NCBI GenBank assembly: GCA_900768075.1
Contig: CAAGBN010000015.1
Span: 1 to 64,000, forward strand
Direction of reading: 5' to 3'
DNA: 64,000 nucleotides
Source: Clostridia bacterium
GTDB lineage: Bacteria > Bacillota > Clostridia > Oscillospirales > Acutalibacteraceae
The first letter of the stretch is position 1. Each line of letters begins with the position of its first letter. Shown here piece by piece: positions 17,159-25,203 of this stretch. The position numbers and the translations under genes are program-made. A model generated the notes under the pieces. That model did no database searches. It was not told the origin of the DNA and was given only the letters and a program-made list of their open reading frames with translations.

Positions 17159-18190
17159 ATGGAAGAAAAAATCATTGTACCCGAAAATGCACAGCCCGAA
17201 AAGAGAAAGAAGATTCTTTCCTGTATTCAGCCCTCAGGTATACCTACACTCGGCAACTACCTCGGTGCACTCAAGAACTGGAAGCTTCTCAGCGACGAGT
17301 TTGACAGCGCCTTTGCTGTTGCTGACTTACACGCTATCACAGTACGTCAGGATCCCCAGAAGCTCCGTAAGCAGATTATGGAGGTTTTCGCACTTCTTCT
17401 TGCTATCGGTCTTGACCCTGAAAAGAACATTGTTTTCATTCAGAGCCAGGTACCTGCACACGCTCAGCTTGCATGGATTCTCAACTGCTACACACAGTTC
17501 GGTGAAATGTCAAGAATGACACAGTTCAAGGACAAATCACAGTCACACGCTGACAACATCAATGTTGGTCTTTTCTCATACCCCGTACTTATGGCAGCAG
17601 ACATTCTTCTTTATCAGGCTGACCTTGTACCCGTTGGTGCAGACCAGAAGCAGCATCTTGAAATTGCAAGAGATATTGCTAACCGTTTCAACGGCATTTA
17701 CGGCAAGACCTTCACCATTCCCGATCCCTATATCGGCAAGAGTGGTGCAAGAGTTATGTCACTTCAGGATCCCACAAAGAAGATGAGCAAGTCAGATCCC
17801 AACCCCAAGAGTTATGTAAGCGTATTTGACACACCTGAAACTATCATGAAGAAAATCAGAAGTGCCGTTACAGACTCAGAGGGCGGCGTATACTACGGTG
17901 ACGGCAAGGATGGCGTAAACAACCTTATGGGTATTTACTCCTGCTGTACAAACCTTTCATTTGATCAGATTGAAAGAGAGTTTGCAGGCAAGGGTTACGG
18001 TGACTTCAAGACTGCGGTAGGTGAGGCTGTTGTAGAAGAGCTTCGTCCTGTACGTGAGAGATATGAGATGTATATGAAGGATCAGGCATATCTCAAGGAG
18101 GTTGCAGCAAAGGGTGCAGCTACTGCATCAAGAGTTGCAGACAGAACCCTCACAAAGGTTATGAAGAAGTGCGGTTTTGTGCTCCCGTAA
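17159..18190 (+). CDS. trpS: Tryptophanyl-tRNA synthetase
   Basis: The 343-residue class I aminoacyl-tRNA synthetase charges tRNA-Trp in the cytosol. The HIGH-like motif is PSGIPTLGNYLGA (residues ~24-36) and the KMSKS motif is exact. TrpRS-type sequence FIQSQVPAHAQLAWILNCYT and YPVLMAADILLYQADLVPVG lies between them. Length matches bacterial TrpRS (~330-345). The ATG has AAAGGATG upstream. A Trp-specific T-box leader precedes it, so expression should rise when tRNA-Trp is uncharged. A pseudoknot-family repeat and a terminator follow the stop. Confidence 0.97.
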   Translation: MEEKIIVPENAQPEKRKKILSCIQPSGIPTLGNYLGALKNWKLLSDEFDSAFAVADLHAITVRQDPQKLRKQIMEVFALLLAIGLDPEKNIVFIQSQVPAHAQLAWILNCYTQFGEMSRMTQFKDKSQSHADNINVGLFSYPVLMAADILLYQADLVPVGADQKQHLEIARDIANRFNGIYGKTFTIPDPYIGKSGARVMSLQDPTKKMSKSDPNPKSYVSVFDTPETIMKKIRSAVTDSEGGVYYGDGKDGVNNLMGIYSCCTNLSFDQIEREFAGKGYGDFKTAVGEAVVEELRPVRERYEMYMKDQAYLKEVAAKGAATASRVADRTLTKVMKKCGFVLP

Positions 18191-18205
18191 TAAAAACAAA
18201 TTAAA

Positions 18206-18260
18206 GCGTGTTTTGGTTACTTTTCCACGCCAGGAAAAGTAACGCCCGCCCGGCGAGGGC
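18206..18260 (+). repeat. 3'-UTR pseudoknot repeat, copy 1 (trpS)
   Basis: GCGTG (18206-18210), hairpin GTTACTTTTCC/GGAAAAGTAAC with loop ACGCCA, then a small hairpin GCCC-GGCGA-GGGC. The 5' GCGTG is complementary to CACGC in the loop region. Same layout at 32541-32595, 42208-42262, 46294-46350 and 60734-60788, with compensatory changes. Confidence 0.75.
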
Positions 18261-18278
18261 AACAAAAGAATAACCGTA

Positions 18279-18304
18279 GGGGCGACCATTGGTCGTCCTT
18301 TTTT
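18279..18304 (+). terminator. trpS terminator
   Basis: GGGGCGACC-ATT-GGTCGTCC followed by TTTTTT, 19 bp after the pseudoknot repeat. Confidence 0.75.
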
Positions 18305-18309
18305 GTTGG

Positions 18310-18492
18310 GACGCGTCGCACTAAAGATAAAACGGCAGGTTTTATCCCACCGAGTTTACTCCCTCAGTCTTTTTGTCAGGACAAAAAGCCAGCTCCCTCG
18401 AGGAGGGAGCCAAGCTGACGATTTTATAAATTAGTGATAAACTCTTGCCTTCCTCTCTGAGGAAGGTGGCAGACCGCAGGTCTGACGGATGG
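18310..18492. repeat. Family F and family E repeat array
   Basis: A family F module (aaagataaaacggcagg) is followed by ACTCCCTCAGTC, a TTTTTGTC/GACAAAAA hairpin, GCCAGCTCCCTC/GAGGGAGC, and a second unit with CCTTCC/GGAAGG and AGACC/GGTCT hairpins. No gene is supported in 18191-18494. Confidence 0.65.
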
Positions 18493-18494
18493 AG

Positions 18495-19745
18495 TTAATA
18501 GTGAGATATACCGCAAGCGCACATTTTTTTGGTTTTAAAGAGCTTGCTGAAGAAGAGTGTTATCTTCCAGATGAAGCCCATAAAGCCTGACTTGTGGCAG
18601 TTGCATGAGCATTTTTCGCCACAGGTTGTGCAAGTCTGACCGTCATAGTTGTGACCTGTTTTATCTGTGTAGTTATCATTCTTAGTGCTACCACATTCGC
18701 AAGCATAAACTGTGTAACCCTTGTCTTCGCAAGAGGGATCAACAACTTTAGAAACAGCATAGCTGTGGTCTGTTGTCTTTGCAATTGCGTCTGTATATGA
18801 ATGACTGCAAACAGTACAAGTGTAAGTTCTTATACCTTCAACAAGATGTGTTGCAGGTCTTGTTACAACTGAAGTGTGGTTATGGCCTATTTTATTAACA
18901 ATGTCGCCCTTATAGCTATCACCGCACTCGCAGGTGTAGGTTGTGTAACCGTCTTCTGTGCAAGTGGGAGCAGTAACAGCCTTGTTGTAAACGTGAGCAA
19001 TTTTAGCTACAGGTTCAGTATAACTATCGCCACATTCGCAAGTGAAGGTTTTAACGCCCTCTTCTTTGTGAGTAGGTTCTTTTGTTACTTCTGAAGTATA
19101 AGTGTGTTCTGTTGTCTTTGCAATAGGTTCTTCGTATTTATCGCCGCACTCACAAGTGTAGGTTGTAACACCCTCTGTGAGGTGAGTTGCAGGTGTTGTG
19201 ATTTCAGGTGTGTAAGTGTGCTCAGTTGTTTTTGCGATAGCTTCTGTGTAAGTATCACCACACTCACAAGTGTAGGTTGTAACACCCTCTGCAAGATGAG
19301 TAGGCTGAGTTGTGATTTCGGGTGTGTATTCGTGCTGGTGAAGTAAATCTTCGGGTAAAACGAGATCAACATCACGAAGCTCGGGATAGGGATAATCTGC
19401 TCTGCCGTCCATAGTCCATACTGTGTCAAAATCCCAACCACTGTACATTGATTTAAGCTTCATCTGAGCCTCAGTAAGCGATGTAGCACCTGTTGAGTCA
19501 CTGCCTACACCTGCAAGATAATAGCATTTGGTTGCACTGGCATATGAATTTGAAATCGCATACTTAGTATAGCCACTAACTTTGCCCACATTGTATGAAT
19601 ATGAACAATAAGGCAAGTTGTATCCTATACCGGATGCATAACTTCTGCTTTTATTTGTAGGACTTGCTACTTCACCGGTATTATAACAATTTGATACTGA
19701 TCCTCCATAGTTACATATACCAGCTGCATAAACATAAAGTTCAGT
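18495..19745 (-). pseudogene. C-terminal part of frameshifted surface protein (Cys-repeat region and tail)
   Basis: This segment continues the gene starting at 20523 after a one-base slip in an A8 tract (minus strand 19752-19745). It encodes ~416 residues. GLUG-like repeats (NYGGSVSNCYNTGEVAS) come first. About six ~38-residue units follow, of the type HTYTPEITTPATHLTEGVTT then YTCECGDTYTEAIAK, each with a CxC motif. The end has Cys clusters CSCNCH and CACG around FIWKITLFFSKLF and finishes in HY. The same tail ends the LRR protein at 2120-5035. The continuous repeat homology across the junction shows this was one protein; the coding quality after the slip is intact, so the break is recent, phase-variable or an assembly error. 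Confidence 0.7.
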
Positions 19746-20523
19746 TTTTTTTATCAACAGTAATATTACCAGCGTTGATACAATTTTTAATTTCGCCATA
19801 ACCATTATAACCGCTTACGCCTGCTACATACGCCGTATCACTAGAAGCAGTGTAAGGACTTACCAAACAACCAAGTATATCTTTTATGTTTATACAATTA
19901 GAGATATCTCCCTGATTCCAACCTGTTATACCGCCAACATATAAGTAATATAATGCGGCATTACTTGTTAAGTTGTCGACTACATCTATCTCAACTTTAT
20001 TTATGCAATTGTTAATTGTGCCATCGTTAAAAGCCGCTATGCCGCCTACATAAAAATTATAAATTGTATTTATTGAACCATAAATACAACCCTCAACTGC
20101 GAGATCTTTTATAGTGCCTATCACACAAGAAAACAAACCTAAATACACAGACTTTGTGCCAGACGGAATTTTATCCAATTCGATTCTCATGCCCTTGACT
20201 GCATAGCCGTTACCGTCAAATATTCCCTTAAACGCTGAGTTTCCATAAACATCATTGCTACCGATGGGGTTCCAGCCGTTGCCATAGAAGTCCCAGTCAC
20301 CGCCTTTGGCTGTTGCCTCGGTGAGGTCGATGTCATTCATAAGAATGTAGTTTGCTGTAAGGTCATTTCTTACACAATAGAGGTCTTCTATTGTATAAAC
20401 CCCAACATAGCCTTCGGGCACTTCTGTGAGATGTTCTGATGTGTTTGTTTCGGCAAAGCTCACCATTGAAAAACAACTAAAGCTCAGGATAAGCACCAAA
20501 ACAATTGATAAAATCTTTTTCAT
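19741..20523 (-). CDS. N-terminal part of frameshifted secreted GLUG-repeat protein
   Basis: As sequenced, 260 residues are read before TGA at 19741. The signal peptide is KKILSIVLVLILSFSCFSMVSFA. A region typical of GLUG/filamentous-surface proteins follows: NYILMNDIDLTEATAKGG, WNPIGSNDVYGNSAFKGIFD, GNGYAVKGM. After it come short repeats with INNCINKVEID-like cores. Start is ATG 20523 with CGGAGG eight bases upstream; a longer upstream frame lacks a ribosome site. Removing one A from the A8 tract joins it to the segment 18495-19745, giving ~676 residues. It is transcribed from a promoter overlapped by a palindrome, divergent from an XRE gene. Confidence 0.8.
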   Translation of the reverse strand: MKKILSIVLVLILSFSCFSMVSFAETNTSEHLTEVPEGYVGVYTIEDLYCVRNDLTANYILMNDIDLTEATAKGGDWDFYGNGWNPIGSNDVYGNSAFKGIFDGNGYAVKGMRIELDKIPSGTKSVYLGLFSCVIGTIKDLAVEGCIYGSINTIYNFYVGGIAAFNDGTINNCINKVEIDVVDNLTSNAALYYLYVGGITGWNQGDISNCINIKDILGCLVSPYTASSDTAYVAGVSGYNGYGEIKNCINAGNITVDKKN

Positions 20524-20554
20524 TACTTTTTCCTCCGTTTCTTTATTTGAAACA

Positions 20555-20583
20555 ATTATACTCAATATATTAAGTATAGTCAA
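20555..20583 (-). promoter_or_regulatory. Promoter with palindromic operator filling its spacer
   Basis: On the minus strand TTGACT (20583-20578), 17 bp, TATAAT (20560-20555). A 22-bp near-perfect palindrome, TATACT.AATATATT.AGTATA, spans 20557-20578, i.e. the whole spacer. A further half-site TTAAGTAT lies at 20588-20595, near the likely -10 (TATGAT) of the divergent XRE gene. This suggests joint repression by that regulator. Confidence 0.65.
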
Positions 20584-20620
20584 GAGATTAAGTATGATAA
20601 TATCTAATTGGTGATAAAAA

Positions 20621-20821
20621 ATGATTTCATATGAACCCTTTTATGAGACACTATTAAAAAAAGGCATTACTGAATATAACCTGATTTTCAAGCAAGGCTT
20701 TTCAGCTAATACTCTTCACAGAATGAAAAAAGGCGAAGCTATAAACACCAAAACCCTTGATGCTCTCTGTTATGCTCTCGATTGCGAGGTCAGCGACATA
20801 ATTAAATTTGAAAAAGATTAA
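20621..20821 (+). CDS. Small XRE-family HTH regulator
   Basis: The 66-residue protein is almost entirely a Cro/C1-type helix-turn-helix (EYNLIFKQGFSANTLHRMKK, then INTKTLDALCYALDCEVSDI). It is likely a dimeric DNA-binding repressor. It is divergent from the frameshifted surface-protein gene, with a palindrome in the shared promoter region, so autoregulation and control of that neighbour are likely but inferred. GGTGAT precedes the ATG. A terminator hairpin (CACTCGAA/TTCGAGTG plus T-run) follows directly. Confidence 0.88.
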   Translation: MISYEPFYETLLKKGITEYNLIFKQGFSANTLHRMKKGEAINTKTLDALCYALDCEVSDIIKFEKD

Positions 20822-20856
20822 CACTCGAAACTGAAGTTATGGTTCGAGTGTTTTTG
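20822..20856 (+). terminator. Terminator of XRE gene
   Basis: CACTCGAA and TTCGAGTG arms followed by TTTTTG, directly after the stop. Confidence 0.75.
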
Positions 20857-20862
20857 TTTTTT

Positions 20863-20921
20863 GTGGTGGGGCTCCGCCCCGCACCCCGCAAGCTTTTGTA
20901 AAAGCTTGACCAAAACTTTCC
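20863..20921 (+). repeat. Family C repeat (GGGGC hairpin plus AAGCTTTT hairpin)
   Basis: GGGGCTCCGCCCC, a CGCACCCCGC link, AAGCTTTTGTAAAAGCTT and GACCAAAACTTTCC. Near-identical at 5111-5166 and, inverted, at 30607-30666. Confidence 0.75.
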
Positions 20922-20925
20922 TAAA

Positions 20926-21038
20926 CACAGGGGACGGTTCTATGTGCATCGGCACTTTGAACTGTCCTCTGTGTAATTCAGCTACTACAGCACAGAGGGA
21001 CAGTTCTATGTTCTTCGCACACAGAACCGTCCCCTGTG
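20926..21038. repeat. Nested inverted repeat (cruciform-like)
   Basis: Outer arms CACAGGGGACGGTTCT / AGAACCGTCCCCTGTG and inner arms AACTGTCC.CTGTG / CACAG.GGACAGTT. A one-arm fragment (CAGGGGACGGTTCCCTGTG) is at 42151-42169. Such GGGGACGGTTC elements are common non-coding repeats in Firmicutes. Confidence 0.75.
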
Positions 21039-21052
21039 CCCATTGCGATACC

Positions 21053-21123
21053 GTAGGGACACGGCGTGCCGTGTCCACCAAACCCACCGCAAACTTAACG
21101 GACACGGCACGCCGTGTCCCTAC
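21053..21123. repeat. Perfect 24-bp-arm inverted repeat
   Basis: The left arm begins GTAGGGACACGGCGTG and its exact complement ends at 21123, around a 23-nt spacer. Each arm is itself partly palindromic (CACGGCGTGCCGTG). Confidence 0.8.
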
Positions 21124-21138
21124 AGAAACAAATTTCCT

Positions 21139-21182
21139 CGGCGGGATAAAAATAAAAGGAACGCGAAACTGTGTCGCGTTCC
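21139..21182 (-). terminator. guaB terminator (family D)
   Basis: On the minus strand GGAACGCGA-CACAGT-TTCGCGTTCC then TTTTATTTTTATCCCGCCGAG, 20 bp after the guaB stop. Conserved tail shared with 5184, 32480 and 42281 copies. Confidence 0.8.
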
Positions 21183-21201
21183 ATTATAATTATTAACTTT
21201 A

Positions 21202-22668
21202 TCAGTTGTTGCCCATTGAGTAGTTGGGAGCTTCTTTTGTGATTGAAATATCGTGGGGATGGCTCTCGATAAGACCTGCATTTGTGATGCGGATGAACTG
21301 TGTCTTTTCCTTGAGCTCGTCGATTGTTGCACAACCACAGTAACCCATACCTGCACGAAGACCGCCCATCATCTGATATACAGTCTCGCCAAGTGTTCCC
21401 TTGTAAGGTACACGACCTTCTACGCCCTCGGGAACAAGCTTCTTGTTGTTTGCCTGGAAGTATCTGTCCTTGCTGCCCTTGTTCATTGCAGCGATTGAAC
21501 CCATACCGCGGTAAACCTTGTACTTTCTGCCCTGATAAATTTCTGTCTCTGAGGGTGATTCTTCACAACCTGCAACAAGTGAACCAACCATAATTGCTGA
21601 AGCACCTGCAGCAATAGCCTTAACGATTTCACCTGAATATTTGATACCGCCGTCGCCGATAACGTTGATGCCGTACTTAGCAGCCATTTCAGCGCAGTCG
21701 TTGATTGCTGTAATCTGAGGTACACCGATACCTGCAACGATACGTGTTGTACAGATTGAGCCGGGGCCGATACCAACCTTAACGCAGTCAGCACCTGCTT
21801 CGATGAGAGCCTTTGTAGCTTCAGCAGTTGCAACGTTACCTGCAATAAGTGAAATGTCGGGGAATGCAGCCTTAACCTTTGAAACAGCCTTGAGAATGTT
21901 CTGGCTGTGGCCGTGTGCTGAGTCAAGTACAAATGCGTCAACACCTGCAGCAACAAGAGGAGCTGCTCTGTCAAGTACATCAGGTGTAGCACCGAGAGCA
22001 GCAGCACAGAGAAGTCTGCCTTCTGCATCACGAGCTGAATCGGGGTACTGAACAGCCTTTTCAATATCCTTGATTGTTACAAGGCCCTTGAGTGCGCCTG
22101 TAGCGTCTACAAGAGGAAGCTTTTCAATCTTATGCTTCATAAGGATAAGCTTTGCTTCTTCAAGTGTTGTGCCGAAAGGAGCTGTAACGAGGTTTTCTTT
22201 TGTCATAACTTCCTTGATAGGAATGTTGTAATCTGAAAGGAAGCGAAGGTCACGGTTTGTGATGATACCTACAAGCTTGCCGTTTTCGCATACGGGTACA
22301 CCTGAAATACGGTATGTATGCATTATATTTTCTGCTTCATAAACATAGTTGTCAGGACCTAAGAAGAAGGGGTTAGCAATGATGCCGTTTTCGCTTCTCT
22401 TAACACGGTCAACTTCCTTAACCTGATCTTCGATTGTCATATTCTTGTGGATTACACCAAGACCGCCCTCACGTGCGATAGCAATAGCCATTCTTGATTC
22501 TGTTACAGTATCCATAGCCGCTGTCATTACAGGGATGTTAAGTCTGATGTTCTTTGTCAGCTGTGTTTCAAGACTAACGTCTGCGGGAAGAACATTGGAT
22601 TCTGCGGGGATAAGGAGGACATCGTCGAAGGTAAGACCTTCTTTTACAAATTTTGAATTGTACTGCAT
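21202..22668 (-). CDS. guaB: IMP dehydrogenase
   Basis: The 488-residue enzyme oxidises inosine monophosphate to xanthosine monophosphate with NAD+, the committed step to GMP. The catalytic loop GIGPGSICTTRIVAGIGVPQ contains the nucleophilic Cys (~residue 304). Two CBS domains sit at ~95-205 (ISGVPVCENGKLVGIITNRD, EKLPLVDATGALKGLVTIKD). The N-terminal barrel start LTFDDVLLIPAESNVLP and the C-terminal flap region (EGVEGRVPYKG) are typical. Length is standard for bacterial IMPDH. AGAAAGGA precedes the ATG. It is a single gene with its own terminator. No purine riboswitch was recognised in the ~120-nt upstream region. Confidence 0.97.
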   Translation of the reverse strand: MQYNSKFVKEGLTFDDVLLIPAESNVLPADVSLETQLTKNIRLNIPVMTAAMDTVTESRMAIAIAREGGLGVIHKNMTIEDQVKEVDRVKRSENGIIANPFFLGPDNYVYEAENIMHTYRISGVPVCENGKLVGIITNRDLRFLSDYNIPIKEVMTKENLVTAPFGTTLEEAKLILMKHKIEKLPLVDATGALKGLVTIKDIEKAVQYPDSARDAEGRLLCAAALGATPDVLDRAAPLVAAGVDAFVLDSAHGHSQNILKAVSKVKAAFPDISLIAGNVATAEATKALIEAGADCVKVGIGPGSICTTRIVAGIGVPQITAINDCAEMAAKYGINVIGDGGIKYSGEIVKAIAAGASAIMVGSLVAGCEESPSETEIYQGRKYKVYRGMGSIAAMNKGSKDRYFQANNKKLVPEGVEGRVPYKGTLGETVYQMMGGLRAGMGYCGCATIDELKEKTQFIRITNAGLIESHPHDISITKEAPNYSMGNN

Positions 22669-23273
22669 AAGTCAAATCCTTTCTCTGTTTATTCAGCTTA
22701 TTTTTACTTGTTTTCAGTTGCTTCTGACTGAGTTTTTCCCAATCTTTGTGCACCGAAAAATATAATTGAGTAATTATAACATATTGCTTTGCAACTATCA
22801 AGATGTATTTTCAAAGTTTTTTCAGGATTTTTTTGCCATAATTATGCATAAATGCAAAAAGTAAAGTAAATAATTTTACAAGCTTTTTGTCTTTTTCGCA
22901 GCTATAAAAACTTTTCAACATTACCACCTTATGGCAATAATGAGGTTTTGCACACAGATATCATTGATTTTTAGGGGAGTTTTACACTTTTTCCACACGG
23001 TTTTCCACTTTTTCACCCTTTAATTTGTTAAAAAGCTTGTGGAAAACGTTAAAAACTGCATTCTGTGAAAAGTTACTATAATTTTCAGAGTTTTTTCTAC
23101 AAATTTCGTTTCTGCTGTTTTTTGCCGACATTTTCACCCTGAAAAAAACTTTGATTTTTTTGTGTTATATCACGAATTTTTTTGTTTATTTTTCCTTAGA
23201 GACTCTTTGGAATAATCTTCGGCAAGGTACATAAAACTATTTTTAGAAAAAATCAGAAAGGTAAAAAGCAGAT
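22669..23273. other. 605-bp AT-rich intergenic region with DnaA-box-like sites
   Basis: Between guaB and a small plus-strand gene lies A/T-rich DNA with no reading frame of note. It contains two TTTTCCACA sequences in opposite orientation (22989-22997 plus; 23038-23046 minus) and TTTTCCACT (23001-23009), each one or two mismatches from the DnaA box TTATCCACA. Long A/T runs follow to 23200. It could be a DnaA-binding regulatory or origin-related region, but no dnaA or dnaN gene is in the window. Confidence 0.4.
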
Positions 23274-23540
23274 ATGATTAAAGGTGTTAACAGACAAGTT
23301 GTTGAGGTCCAGGAAACGGGCTGTGACTATTTTGAGAAAATAATCTTTTTTGTCAAGCCCGAATATGCCTCTCTCAGTGAGGGAAAAATCCGTGAAAGAG
23401 CAAGTCTGATTGCAGGGGATACACCCTTGCCTCCGCCGACTAAAACCAGAAGCAACCGTTTAACAGGTATACTCAAAGTTGTATTAGGCACTCTTTGCGG
23501 TCTTGCAGGGGGACTTGCACTCTCTTTTCTTCTCAGATAA
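23274..23540 (+). CDS. Small C-terminally anchored membrane protein, unknown function
   Basis: The 88-residue protein has a soluble N-terminal part (VNRQVVEVQETGCDYFEKII, then a charged helix), a Pro/Lys/Arg-rich joint (PLPPPTKTRSNRL) and one C-terminal membrane helix (ILKVVLGTLCGLAGGLALSFLL). This is a tail-anchored layout with the bulk in the cytosol. AGAAAGGT precedes the ATG. A bidirectional terminator separates it from galT. I do not recognise the family; the composition and ribosome site support a real gene. Confidence 0.7.
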   Translation: MIKGVNRQVVEVQETGCDYFEKIIFFVKPEYASLSEGKIRERASLIAGDTPLPPPTKTRSNRLTGILKVVLGTLCGLAGGLALSFLLR

Positions 23541-23545
23541 CAGAA

Positions 23546-23569
23546 AAAGGACGGTTTTCACCGTCCTTT
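23546..23569. terminator. Bidirectional terminator between small membrane protein gene and galT
   Basis: AAAGGACGG-TTTTCA-CCGTCCTTT with A/T runs on both sides; the two genes converge on it. Confidence 0.8.
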
Positions 23570-23573
23570 AAAA

Positions 23574-25064
23574 TTATGCAAGAGTATTGATGAATTTTTC
23601 GAATGCAGCCATACCCTTTTCGTCACGCTTGTATACACCTGCGTGCTCAAGGCATTTTGCAAATACTTTACCTGCTTCGTCTTTAACGATAGCATCTACG
23701 TTTTCATTTGTGAAAGCATAGTTATCCTTGAAGGATGCAACCCATTCAGCGTGCTTGGCTGTTTCTTCTGTAGCTGTAAGGTCAGTGCCGTCGATAATAG
23801 CATCGCAAACCATAGCGAGCTCTTTCTTAAGTCTTGAGGGAAGCACAGCAAGACCCATAACCTCGATAAGGCCGATGTTTTCCTTCTTGATGTTGTGAAG
23901 CTCCTTGTGGGGATGATACACACCGTCGGGATGCTCGTCGGTTGTAATATTGTTTCTCAGTACAAGGTCAAGCTCGTACTTGTCGCCACGCTTTCTTGCA
24001 ATAGGTGTGATTGTGTTGTGAGGTACGCCTTCAGTTTCAGCAAAGATGAAAGCATCCTCATCAGTATAAGCTCTCCAAGCCTTGAGGATAACGTCACCAA
24101 GCTCTATAAGTCTGTCTGTATCTGTGCCGCTTAAGCGAAGAACTGACATAGGCCAGTTAACGATACCGACGCTGATATCCTCGAAGCCCTTGATTGTGTA
24201 ATATTTATCACAGCCTGCCTTAGCCATGGGGAATTCATAGTTACCGCCCTGGAAATGCTCATGAGCAAGAATTGAGCCACCAACGATAGGAAGATCAGCA
24301 TTTGAGCCTACGAAATAGTGAGGGAAAAGCTTAACAAATCCGAAAAGCTTACCAAAAGCACTCTTGTCAATCTTCATAGGTGTATGAAGTGCATTGAATA
24401 CGATGCAGTGCTCATTATAGTAAACATAGGGTGAATACTGGAAGCCCCACTGACCGCCGTCGATTTCGATGGGGATGATTCTGTGGTTCTGTCTTGCAGG
24501 GTGATTCATTCTGCCTGCATAGCCCTCATTTTCAATACAGAGCATACACTTGGGGTATGAGCTCTGCTTTGCATTTTTAGCCGCAGCAATAGCCTTGGGA
24601 TCTTTCTCAGGCTTTGAAAGGTTAACTGTAATATCAAGCTCACCGTAAGCTGTATCGCACTTCCACTTAAGATCCTTTACGATACGGTAGCGTCTGATAT
24701 AGTCTGTATCCTGGCTGAGTTTATAGTAGTAATCTGTAGCTTCAAGAGGTGACTTTGCATAAAGCTCACGGAACTTTATGATTACTTCGCTTGGTCTTGG
24801 TACGAGTGCACTCATAAGCTTTGTATCGAAAAGGTCTTTACTTGTGATATCGTCACCGATAAGCTCCTTTTCTACGGCGTAGTCGAGAAGCTCACCGAGG
24901 GTGGCCTCTAAATCCTCACATACACATTCGCTGTCATCAGCAGTGTACTCATCAATATGTAAAATTTCAAGAATACGGTTTCTTGCGAAAATCTCATCTT
25001 CTTTTTCGATAAGACCTGTTGCAAGGCCGTAAGCTACTAATTTTTTTACGCTCTGGCTTATCAT
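23574..25064 (-). CDS. galT: UDP-glucose-hexose-1-phosphate uridylyltransferase (class II GalT)
   Basis: The 496-residue protein is the long class II galactose-1-phosphate uridylyltransferase of Firmicutes, a Leloir pathway enzyme that swaps UMP between UDP-glucose and galactose-1-phosphate. The HxHxQ active site reads AHEHFQGG (~residue 268). Other family-like stretches are NHPARQNHRIIPIEIDG, YSPYVYYNEHCIVFN and HPDGVYHPHKELHNIKKENI. AAGGAGAG precedes the ATG. galK and galE are not next to it, so the pathway is dispersed. Confidence 0.95.
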   Translation of the reverse strand: MISQSVKKLVAYGLATGLIEKEDEIFARNRILEILHIDEYTADDSECVCEDLEATLGELLDYAVEKELIGDDITSKDLFDTKLMSALVPRPSEVIIKFRELYAKSPLEATDYYYKLSQDTDYIRRYRIVKDLKWKCDTAYGELDITVNLSKPEKDPKAIAAAKNAKQSSYPKCMLCIENEGYAGRMNHPARQNHRIIPIEIDGGQWGFQYSPYVYYNEHCIVFNALHTPMKIDKSAFGKLFGFVKLFPHYFVGSNADLPIVGGSILAHEHFQGGNYEFPMAKAGCDKYYTIKGFEDISVGIVNWPMSVLRLSGTDTDRLIELGDVILKAWRAYTDEDAFIFAETEGVPHNTITPIARKRGDKYELDLVLRNNITTDEHPDGVYHPHKELHNIKKENIGLIEVMGLAVLPSRLKKELAMVCDAIIDGTDLTATEETAKHAEWVASFKDNYAFTNENVDAIVKDEAGKVFAKCLEHAGVYKRDEKGMAAFEKFINTLA

Positions 25065-25203
25065 ATTATTTCTCTCCTTAAATTAAGTTTACCTTATTAT
25101 AATACACCATAAAAGCCTTAAAAATCAATAGTTATCTGTGACAAAGAATAAGCATTTGAATAAACTGATATTGAAAAACGATATTTTCGGAGGTTTTTGT
25201 TTT

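Noticed and set aside
19741..19760. Programmed -1 frameshift on A AAA AAC
   Set aside because: The slippery heptamer is present, but the downstream protein lies in the +1 frame, not -1, so this mechanism does not restore it.
22669..22800. Purine riboswitch upstream of guaB
   Set aside because: The leader lacks the conserved purine aptamer core sequences; no such fold could be drawn.
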